NCBI RefSeq assembly: GCF_024362695.1
Contig: NC_065414.1
Span: 3,675,501-3,739,500 of the forward strand
Origin: Pectinophora gossypiella
Taxonomy: Eukaryota; Arthropoda; Insecta; Lepidoptera; Gelechiidae
Direction of reading: 5' to 3'
DNA length: 64,000 nt
Part shown: one piece after another, positions 29,901 through 41,200 of the stretch
How positions within the stretch are numbered: the first letter of the stretch is position 1
Layout: each line of letters starts with the position of its first letter
Position numbers and translations under genes: made by a program
The notes under the pieces: model-generated
What the model saw: the letters and a program-made list of their open reading frames with translations, nothing else
Databases searched by the model: none
Told to the model about the DNA's origin: nothing

Positions 29901-32900
29901 GTGGCCTTTCAATAGTTCCGCTTCTAGAACATTCCAAGAAATTCTCGGCGTTTTCCTTGAAATTTGGTGGATGTTAACTTGTGGAATTGGTTTGTCAGGA
30001 TTTTTATATGGTTGATGGGCCTTATTAATGGCCAACAGACAACCTCGAAGGCAAAAGGGATGTCTACGATGTTGGGGTATTTGGCGTCGTAGCTTGGATT
30101 GGAGTTTCATGTTGATTTGTATTGAATATTTATGTGCAAGTTTATGCGCAATGGTGCTAATTCCTGTACACATCATCTAATTTTATTTTAAGTTATACCT
30201 GTCATTTTCAGATAGACATAAAATTTATGGAACACACGTCAATTTTTGGCCGAAATTAAAAAAAACCCTCCCAAAATTTTGTATTGGCCAAGTTGACGTG
30301 CCTATTTTGTTCGCCCGGGATATTCATACATACATACATACATAAACTCACGCCCGTTATCCCTAATGGGGTGGGCAGAGCCACAAGTAATCAAAGACAA
30401 CTTGCAGCCATTTGATACGATGTCGATGTCGTGTCCCGGGATATTCAATCATTTTAAAATTAACAATTGTCAATAATCCGTCCCTTTCCTTTTCGACGGA
30501 TAAGAAAATGACGCGTGTGTGTTGCTGTTGACCTTATAAATAAATAAACATCTTCTTTAAATGATTTTTCTAAATGTTTTTGTTACTCAGTCAATATCCC
30601 GATTCTTTTAAAACGTTATATAATATTAAGACTGAATTAAAACCAATATTCGTTTAAAAAAAGCTTTTATCCTTCTCGTGCATACATCGCACTTTCATGA
30701 GCCTTTCCATTCTACTCTTATGAATTTCGACACTAGAGAAAAAAAATATTGGGGGAAATCACATTTTAGCATCTGCACCACATTTCATTTGAAGCTTATT
30801 ATGTGTGAAGCTGCATGACACAAAGAGTTTGCTTTTCACCTGTCATCAAAAAAAAAAACACATCAAATTATTGCTGTTTTGGTATTGTAGACTTTTCGTG
30901 AGTTAATTAAGTTATATTTTTTATTTATTTTTAGGATAGCGACGCTGAAAAGAGTGATCAAGATCTTGTTGTTGATGTTGCTAATGAGGTAAGATATATA
31001 CAGTATGAACTATAAGGCGAAGCCATATGGTCGTAAGACCCAAACTCTTTTGTAGGATCAGAATCATTTATTCAACGTAATTATGATAGATAAACTTGTT
31101 GAAGACATTTTTGAATCTACGTCATTTCGCAAGGCGTTAGTGGCTGCGGAGAAGAAATGACAAGAAACTGCAAGAAATCCAGACCCTATTGATAACTATT
31201 TTGTCCAGAAATCTGGGCCGCGGTAGAAAGGACGAAACAAAACAAAACACATATATATACTTTTTGTAATTATTTCTTTATATTTTGGTGAAATAAAGTG
31301 TATTTGTATTGTATTGTATACAGGACGAAACATGATAGAAAGGACGTTATCCCTATGACAGTTTTTATAGAAACGATGGGCACAACCGCATTTCAATTGA
31401 ACAACTTGCAGCTTCAGGAGTTAAAAAAGCCACATCGAAGCAATTCGCTTAAAACAAACAAGTGCTCAATGTCAATAAATGTCAAATAGTAATTGTAGAC
31501 AATTGGGTAGTTTCCTAGGTCAAAGATAAATTATGAAATTTACATTACTAAGTAAAGACATATCTAAAGGTGACAAAACTTTTCTTTTTTCTATTTAACT
31601 TATTTAGGAATTTTAATAATGAAAAATGTAATAATGAGTGCTACATTTTGTCACGTTTTTCTATGACGTCACTGGTTGTTTTTCCCTCATTCAGCGCTTA
31701 TCGCTATCGACCCGCTAGGGTCGATTAATTCTTTCAAATACTTTTCCTCTCAGACGACGCCCTGAGCTGAGGTTCGCGCCCAACTGGGCACCCTCAGGCC
31801 TGTTGTCTTAAATGTTGTGCCGGGTGAGCCTTCAGCGCTCCCCATTTGTCCGGCCAAGTAGTTAATGCCATCCGCGGCAAATCTACAATAAGACACAAAA
31901 AAAACTGGTTGTTTTTTCATACAAAATCCATATCCATTTCATGTTTTGACTAATTGGCCTATTAGCGTATTGCAACATAAAAATACCTTTTAAAAAAGGT
32001 TAAAAAATAATAATTCTTTACATTTTAATTCATGTTATATTTTTATCTCTATCTCTTATTGTCGGACGTGTTTGTAACCTTTTGTAATTACTTAAAATGA
32101 ATTATATGCGAAGTGGCAAAACAATCAGGGTTTTTTACTATAGTCTACTAGAGGTGAAAGTAATCAAACAACACTCAGCAATATTGTTTTTTTAGAAAAA
32201 ATGCTTCAATGTGGCCTTTTGAACGCATTACCGAGGCTGAATTTGCTAACAAACGTACCTGTAATGTTTTGATAAAGCATACACAGGGTGTTAGTGACAT
32301 CGTAACGAATACTCAGGGGGATGATTCAGACCATGATTCTGAGTTAATATCAAGTGTAATTTTTCGTCGCAAAATCCATGATTTTTTTTAGTTTTTTTTT
32401 AAATTATTTTCAATTCTATACTTTTGCGATGGAAAATTCCACTTGATATTAACTCAGAATAATCAGCTGAATCATCCCCCTCAGTATTCGTTACGATGTC
32501 ACTTACACCCCACACAAGTACATACGGTAGCCATACAAGTAGGTATGGGTGTTAGTGACACCGTAACGAATACTGAGGGGGATGGTTCAGACCATGATTT
32601 TGAGTTGATATCAAGTGGAATTTGCAGTCTGAATCATCTTGAAATTTTTTGTGTTTTTTTAAATTATTTTCAATTCCATACTTTTGCGACGGAAAATTCC
32701 ACTTGATATCATCTCAGAATCATGGCCTCAATCACCCCTCAAAGTCTTCGTTACGATGTCACTAACACCCTGTATGTACACATTACTGTTTATTGGACAA
32801 ATAACAAACATCTTATGTATGCTACAGTAATAAGTGTACTTGTCAGGAGGAACGAGGGTCGCCAGCGAGGACGGAGGGAGAGAGGACAGAGAATGGAGCC

Positions 32901-35255
32901 CGACCCCCATCCAGATCCGGGTCCTCCTCCAGTCGGTCTACGCCGAAGAGTTCTAAAGACGTAAGTGTATGGATATTATACAGGGTGCTAGAGACACCGT
33001 ACCGAATACTGAAGGGAATGTTTCAGCTCATGATTCTGAGTTAATATCAAGTGGAATTTGCATCGCAAAACTCATGAAAATATTAATGTTGTTTTTTTAA
33101 ATCAGAAATCAGAATCGTTTATTCAACGTAATTATCATGGATAAACTTGTCGAAGGTCTATGTAATATTTTTGAATTTACGTCATTTCGCAAGGTGTTAT
33201 GGCTGAGGAGAAGAAATGAGAAACTGGAACAGCAACACATCTTTTAAAAATTATAAATTACAAATTATTTTCAGTTCCAAATTTGCAATTTTGCAATGGA
33301 AAATTCCAGTATTCGATACGGTGTCACTAACACTCTGTATATCAATCGGCGTGTTTTCAACAAAGTCTTATTTAACTTGACTTATTGTTGATTTGCGTCG
33401 GACGACAGCCTCTAGTAGTGTGTGGTCTAGTAGTTAGAACGTAGGGCTCGACGACCGATGAGGTCGAAATCAGTTTGTGAGACTGTCCTTTGTTTGGTCC
33501 TTACCAAAACGTCTGCAATGGCTCTCCATTGCCTATCCCAGTTTCGAAAGCTATTTTAAGTCATTCGTTTTGCTCGATGAATTAGGGTTGGTGAGATTTT
33601 TTTATAAGAAACTTTACGATGTTTAAATAATTCATTCTATTTACAGGAAAAGCCGGGCACACCAGGAGCTAAGATAGGCCGCGCGTCTACCCCGACAGGC
33701 ACGCCCAGGCCGGCGGGGTACGGGTTCCCAGGGTACGCAGGGTACAGACCACCACACCCCTACGACAACCCACACCACAGAACTAACGGCGTCGCGCCCG
33801 CTAAACCGTAAGTGATTCTTGATTCCTCACTGTTCGGCTGGCTGGTGACATCTTCCCTTAAACTCCACTCAACGAAGAAAATAGGGGAAATTAATTATAC
33901 GTGAAAAAGCGAGTTTTTACTTTGTAGTTTTTGAGATACAAAAAACTAAAAAAATGAGCCCTTTTCAGCCCCAGAAATCAAAAATCAATTATTTTTCACT
34001 TGTGTTTCAATCTCATTTGACTAGAGAAACCACCCTCCACCTTTTTTAGCCCCCTGAAATAACTTGCAAATATCAATCTCTTGTCCACAGAGCATACTCC
34101 TACCACACATGCGGCGGGCCTCTACAACCCGTCCCATTCCCAGCCGACGCGTTAATAGGCCCGGGCATACCTAGAGGGGCGAGACAAGTAGCCGCGCTAC
34201 CTCACGGCGAAGTGGTATGCGCTGTGGCCCTGTCAGTGAGCAATGGAGCGAGACACGCGTACACTGGTGGCAAGGGATGTGTTAAATTGTGGGATATCAC
34301 GAATCCGGGCTCGCCTAACGCGCTGGAACCTTTATCGCAGCTGGATTGTTTGGTGAGTTGGTTGAAGACTTGCGGCACGCTGGGTGGTGAGGATGGTATC
34401 CCGACGTGCCGGCAGAGTAGGGGAATAATTGGTGATAACGATGATAAATTAGAAGCAAGCAGCAAGCAGGAATATATACAGTTTATTAAAAACACTTCAC
34501 AAACAGTATAGGAATATACATAGTTCACAATATACACAAAATAATCAAGAATTAGAGGGCACGGCCCTAAACAGTATAATATATTTGTGTTGTTTTTATG
34601 AAGGTCGGGGATGCAATGAGTCAGTGTAAAATGAAAGGAAATGCGGAATGGAATGAGAATTTTGCAATTTAATGTGCAGAGGTTGTACTCTGTTACAGAC
34701 TTATATCTGGGGGGTTAAAAAGTCCGTAATGATACAATTCATATAAAAACGGTAAAGTAAGCGGAATCCGTGAAAAACGGGATAAAGCTAGGGAGATGAC
34801 GACTGTGACGGCAAATTTTCTTTATAAGCAACTATCGACTCTTATTACAGCCTACACCTGAAGCGTCGGACCTCTAATTGGGTAGTGTAATAAGCCCTTT
34901 ACTTTTCAGCATCGCACTGTAAAGCTTACTGTTTATAACTTCATGTTTACTTTATTTTACTTCAATCTTTATAATTGTATCTCTTATTACAGCAAAGGGA
35001 CAACTACATTCGGTCAGTGAAGCTGTTACCGGACGGACGTACGTTAATAGTGGGGGGAGAAGCGTCGACGCTGTCCATATGGGACTTGGCTTGTGGCACG
35101 CCGAGAGTACGGGCGGAACTTACATCGTCCGCGCCCGCTTGCTACGCTCTAGCCATCTCTCCAGACTCGAAGGTAATACAATATACATAAATTCACACCT
35201 ACTTAACGCCTACGCCCTAATGCCGAAAAACAGCTACTGCTCCCTCTGAACCTCC

Positions 35256-35287
<32 letters not shown>

Positions 35288-38200
35288 CACGCGCGCACGC
35301 GCGCGCGCACACACACACGCACACGCACACACACACACACATACATATATTACTCCATACCTAAAAGTTTTATTTTTGTTAAGTTTAAATATTTTTATTG
35401 TTTCATTATTGTCTCTTTTGATATAAGCAGTTAAAATTTTTCATAGTGCTCTGTATTCTGTCCGTGTGTCCGTTTTGTAAATATTAACATAGGAAATCGT
35501 GCTCTGGCCCCTACGATACAAGCTGAGCTTAGTGCAGGGACCGCCGCATAACTAAAGTAATTGGTCATATTATAGTTGTCTGTATTTTTATTAATGTAAA
35601 ATTGTAATACTATGTTTCAATAAAGATTATTATTATTATTACTTCAGGGTAAGCAGAGACAATGGAGTTCCATTTGCTTCGATCTCGACACACTTCTCTG
35701 GCCTCCACATTTATCAATCGATTCATACACGCACGCCGGTTTAAAGTAGATCGTACTAAACCTTTTCTAATAACATCTCCAATTTGGTCAATGTACGCCC
35801 TTCTAGGTCTTCCTCCGCCAGCCCTAAAAACCTTCGTTTTATATACCGCTTTCGTAATCCTATTATCCTTCATCTTCTACTTTTCCATAACAACTTGACA
35901 TTCGCTTCTCAATCTAATTCGCTATATCATTTTTTTTTTTGCGGGGCGGAAGGCAAGAGGGAAACCACTGCCCTATATTTCCCTAAAACAGTAGCATGGA
36001 AAATGCTGCACCGACAAGAGCGTGGCTCTTAAATTGATGATGATATTTTACATCACTTTATCACTCTTATCTTATCACACGAAACGTAAGGTAAAACAAA
36101 TCAGAAATACTACGCGCTATACGTCACGCTAACCCAAGACGATTATACGTCACGCTACGCCAAGATTGGTGTTATAAGTTTCATCCCTTTGTCTTTATGC
36201 GCTAAAAAAAATTATGTTCTGCTAGCTGCAGAACGGATGGTCCGATTTGGTCACTATTTTTTTGCGTATCAGTACATCCACCACCAGCATTTGATAATTT
36301 CGAAGAACATCTTTTTTACAATTTTTTCATTGTTGTTTTGTGAATATTTTAAAATTATGTTATTGTCTTGTTCTTGTGTGTGGCGTTCTTCTACTGCTAA
36401 AATCAGCTCATGTTTAAATCTTTAATTTACTTCCAGGTATGCTTCAGTTGCTGTTCCGACGGTAACATCGCAGTATGGGACCTTCAGAATCAGACTTTAG
36501 TTAGACAATTCCAAGGTATGTCCTTTTACTATTCTATAAAAAACCGATTATGAGATTGTTTTTTGATCGTCTTAGACTGGCTTCTATTTCTAGATACACC
36601 ACATAAGCCCACATACATTACACATACTTACACATACCCTTACACACCCTCACACACACGCAGACACATACGATATGTAAAAAATAGCTATGGAAGTTCG
36701 GAGCCTCTTATTACAAGCAACTTCTTGCTTAAAAGCAGACCCCGAGCCCTTGTATTGTAAAAATCTACTTTTAAAGCAAATAACATATTTTTTTAGATTA
36801 GCATTTTGTAATTTTTCTTTGACCCGGTCAAATACCTTGTTCATATTCAGGGCACACAGACGGCGCGTCATGCATAGACATAAGTCCGGATGGGTCGCGG
36901 CTGTGGACGGGCGGGCTGGACAACACGGTGCGCTCGTGGGACCTGCGCGAGGGCCGCCAGCTGCACCAACACGACTTCTCCAGCCAGATATTCTCGCTGG
37001 GATACTGCCCTACTGGTAACATACTACTACTCGTAACTACTAACTGCTACTGGGTCCAATACAGTTGGCCTGAATCACTCAAAGCAACTGATTAGACCTT
37101 TTTCTCAAAAAAAAATATCAGAGTCCTTACACTCACTAGGGGGCGGGTAAGAATCTTAATAAGGGCCCTCGCGGGGCATTGCAGACTCAACAAGCACCTA
37201 CGTAGAATGGAGCTAACCGAGTCCCCTTTATGCAGATTCTGTTTAAAGGAAGATGGGACGCCATTACACCTATGATGTGCAGGTGTGAGGCTCTCATACA
37301 CAGTAGAAGCCGAGCACTGGGGGGGCCACATAATGGATCCCCAGGATGTCACGGAGCTACCTCCCAAAAAGACGATCTAATCGAACGGATCGGTCTAGAG
37401 GAGTTATAAATATGTAGGGACTTGGCCACAATAAATCTGACTAGGTCGCAGTGGCCATTCGGGCTGCATTAGTTTGAGCCCTCTTGATTCACAAATAAAA
37501 ATAATAATAACATACTACTACCTATTTTATCTACTTCGTCCACTGACATCCTTTAACCTCGTAAGTACCGGATTTCCAGACACAATAGTTAAACAATGGG
37601 ATTTGGATTTTAAAAGGCATCTGGTTCTGATGACGATAAACAAGTATACCACATTCGCTAAGGATTTTTTGTAAAAATATGTCCTAATTAATTAACGTAT
37701 GCATTAAGTTATGTGGAATGTATAAGTTCGTTCCCTCAAATTAAGATGTTATGGCTGTTAAAATAAAGTGCATTATCGGTTGTACAGTGTCGTTACACGC
37801 TGTCGCTTGTGACAAGATGCGCCGCGGACACTTTTTAAAAGAGATTGGTTGTCTACTTGTTATACGAGGTCTGTGACTTCGTTCTTTCGTTTTGGCTCAA
37901 TTATAACACCGGGAAATGTAGATGAGATTGATTATCGAGAATAATTTACACGTAAAAATAACCAATAATTAAATATTAAATAAAATAAGTAAATATTAAC
38001 CGAAACTGATTACGTGCCTTCCAAAAGATGGATCATCTCACTTACGGACAATCTTGTGTTCAGCCTACAATGTCCTAACTACGGAACACACTGATTTTCG
38101 TGATATGGCCTCACCAGAATTCGAACCCGGGACCTCCGGATCGTGACCCCAACGCTCAACCACTGGAGCACTGGAGCACCTGGGATTCGGAGACATTCTT

Positions 38201-41200
38201 TTAAAGCCTTACATTTACGCGAAGCGTACGTAATAATGTTGTCAGTACTAGGCAGTTCACTATCACCAGTTTCTCGGGAAATCTTACCAACTTTTCCCAT
38301 GATACGATGTCTTATCCGTTCACAGGTTCATGGCTAGCAGTAGGTATGGAAAATTCGCACGTGGAGGTGTTGCACGCGGGCAAGCCAGACCGCTACCAGT
38401 TGTTGCTCCACGAGTCGTGCGTGCTCTCACTCAAGTTCGCGGCCTGCGGGAAGTGGTTCGTGTCCACGGGGAAGGATAACCTGCTCAACGCGTGGCGCAC
38501 GCCTTACGGCGCGAGCATATTCCAGGTACTAACAACAACATAAACAGCCTATATAGGTCCCGTTTAGGGATTGCAATCCGGAAAAACGGATCCGGCGGAT
38601 CCTGCATCATTTAATGGTTACCGGATCCGGTACCAATATACCGGATCCGAAGACCGGATCCGGTGCTAGCAGTTTGTGGGAAAATAATATAGCTATTGCA
38701 TGACTAGGTACTTTAAATGAGATATTATAGTTACTTGATAATTAATATTGTTAGTTATAAATTGATCTATCTGTAAAAGTGAAATCTAGAAAGACTGAGC
38801 TACTCGTTACGTCGTAAAATTATTACTAGTTACCTACATTACAAAATTTTAATTGTTTTCTTGTTGTCTATTTGTCTTAGCATTGGTTAGCAAATAAAGT
38901 CGATTTTATATACACTTCTCATCAAAAAAATCGAAACACTTCCGTTTTCATTGTTTCTGTCCGAATTTAACACAAAAAAGAATTCATACGATGAAAAAAA
39001 ATACATGAATGTAGCTGGCAGTTTGGCCATTACAGTAATAAGCGAAAATTCTAAATTCAAAATTAGAATTTCATTTGTTTATCTTATAAACGAAATGAAT
39101 CACTGTTTTGAGACAAATGTGTGTTTAGGGTTGGAGTACATTTAGCGTTTAAAAACTAAAAATTGGCGCCTATCCTTAAACTTTTTGTTTTTTATTTCAA
39201 TACTGTAACTTTGGGACGTCTGAAAAAAGGTTTTTTTTCTAAAACGTATGGATACTTCGCCCACAGAAGCCGCCCAAGTTGTGGCATTGCTGGATTCTGG
39301 CCTTAGTCAGCGTGTTGTGGCTGCAAGACTGCATCTAAGCCTGTCATCTGTTCATAGAGTCTATAAACGTTATCGGGAGACTGGTTTGTTCACGCGCCGT
39401 TTAGGATCTGGCAGGAATCGGGTCACTTCTGAGCGAGATGATCGATTTATTGTAACAACTTCTTTAAGAAATCGACGCCTTAACGCTTTTCAACTGCAGC
39501 AGCGGCTTCGTGTTGTACGAAGGGTGGCTGTAAGTGACTCTACAATTAGAAGAAGGTTGAAGGATCGTGGACTGGTACCGCATAAGCCAGCAAATGGGCC
39601 GAAATTAACTGCAGACCATCGAAGAGCGCGCCTTAACTTTGCACGTGAGCACCTAAATTGGTCATACCTACAGTGGAGCAAAGTTCTCTTTTCTGATGAG
39701 TGTAAAATTATGCTGTATGGTAACGACGGAAGGAACAAGGTCTACAGAAGAGACGGAGAACGCTATGCACAATGCTGCATTGAAGAAAAGGTCAGCTATG
39801 ATGGCGGTTCGTGGACGGTTTGGGGAGGAATCAGCGCCGACGGTAAGACAGAGCTTGCTTTCGTGTCTGGGCCACGTCTGCCTGCACTAAACTGTCATCG
39901 GTACGTCGAAGAGTGTCTCGAGCCTCATGTGATGCCCTATGCATATTTTATTGGCAACGGCTTCATATTCATGCACGACAATGCTAGGGCTCACACCGCG
40001 GGCGTCGTACGAGATTATCTTAGCGAAGTCGATATCTCTATTATGGAATGGCCAGCAAGAAGCCCGGACATGAATCCCATTGAACATCTGTGGGATGAAT
40101 TAAAGAGACGAATTCGAGCAAGAGATCCTGCCCCAGAAACACTTAGCCAGCTGCAAGATGCAATCCAAGAGGAATGAGACAATATACCACAGCATGTGAT
40201 CGTGACTCTCATCCGATCGATGAAGAACCGTATGGAAGCAGTAATTAGAGCTCGGGGAGGGAATACAAGTTATTAAATAAACGTTTTTTAGCTTTTTTTT
40301 TTCATTTACGTGTGTTGTTTTATCCATTTCCTTTATACTCCATACGGAATAAAAATGACTCATTTAACAAAATACGAAACCTATGAAAAATTCATTTAAA
40401 TTTAGAACATTAACATTAAGATTTGATAAGCTCATATTACTCACTATTAAACGACATTTAACATTTATTCCTAAATGTACACATTTTTCTGATAATCCTG
40501 ACAAAACGTAAACTTGCAAGGTGTTTCGATTTTTTTGATGAGAAGTGTATTTGTGACTAATTTTTATAAACTACCTACATATAAGTGCAGTGACACTTGA
40601 TTAACTCACTTATTTTGTACTAAGAAGCGAAAATCGTCTTGATTTAATCAGTCCGGCCGGATCCGGCCGGATTGGTGGGGATCCGGTCGTATCTGGCCGG
40701 ACTGAAAATGACGCCGGATTGCAATCACTAGTCCCGTTGTTTGGCGTAAGCGTTCTACCAATCAACCGGAGGGGCTATGGAGCATACTCCACTATGCTGC
40801 TTCACTGCGTATTTTTACGACTAATAACCGGGACCTATGGCTTTACGGCCCTCCAAAGCACAGAATCATCTTACTTTTTCGGACAATCAAGTGATTCAAG
40901 ACTATCCTTACCAAGTCTCACAAAGTGAACACGGACTACCAGAGTGAGCCCAACTCTCTAACTAGTAGACCACGGAAGCTCTTGAGGAACGGCAAAAATG
41001 TACATAACTTTTTGAAAAAGCACATTTTGATTACATTTTTACAGCAAAACCTAAATTTTATTCAATTTATTTATTATGGATTTAATTGAAACTTTTTTTT
41101 TTTTACTTAGATTTGTTTATTTGCTAGAACATAGTCTTATGACAGGGTTGATAGTCTCCCATTTTTATTTCCAGTCAAAAGAATCATCATCGGTGCTTAG

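Larger units (their letters stand above)
38565..40730. mobile_element. Non-autonomous hAT element with 8-bp target duplication
   Basis: Termini TAGGGATTGCAATCCGG and (inverted) TAGTGATTGCAATCCGG match at 16 of 17 bases. GTCCCGTT is duplicated at 38557-38564 and 40731-40738, the 8-bp size of hAT. Subterminal regions repeat CCGGATCCGG. Without the Tc1 insertion it is about 530 bp and non-coding. Confidence 0.88.
38527..40985 (-). mobile_element. SINE family 3, split by nested transposons, beside the groucho exon 17 donor
   Basis: The 3' tail (AACATAAACAGCCTATATAG in plus reading) starts within about 5-13 nt of the exon 17 donor (exon end 38525). The rest of the body and the tRNA-like head resume at 40739 (CAATCAACCGGAGGGGCTAT) and end near ACCACGGAAGCTC at about 40981. 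The break is filled by the hAT element at 38565-40730. Confidence 0.8.

Noticed and set aside
35255..35343. AC/GC alternating tract as a regulatory Z-DNA element
   Set aside because: Plausible physically, but a plain microsatellite explains it and nothing ties it to regulation.
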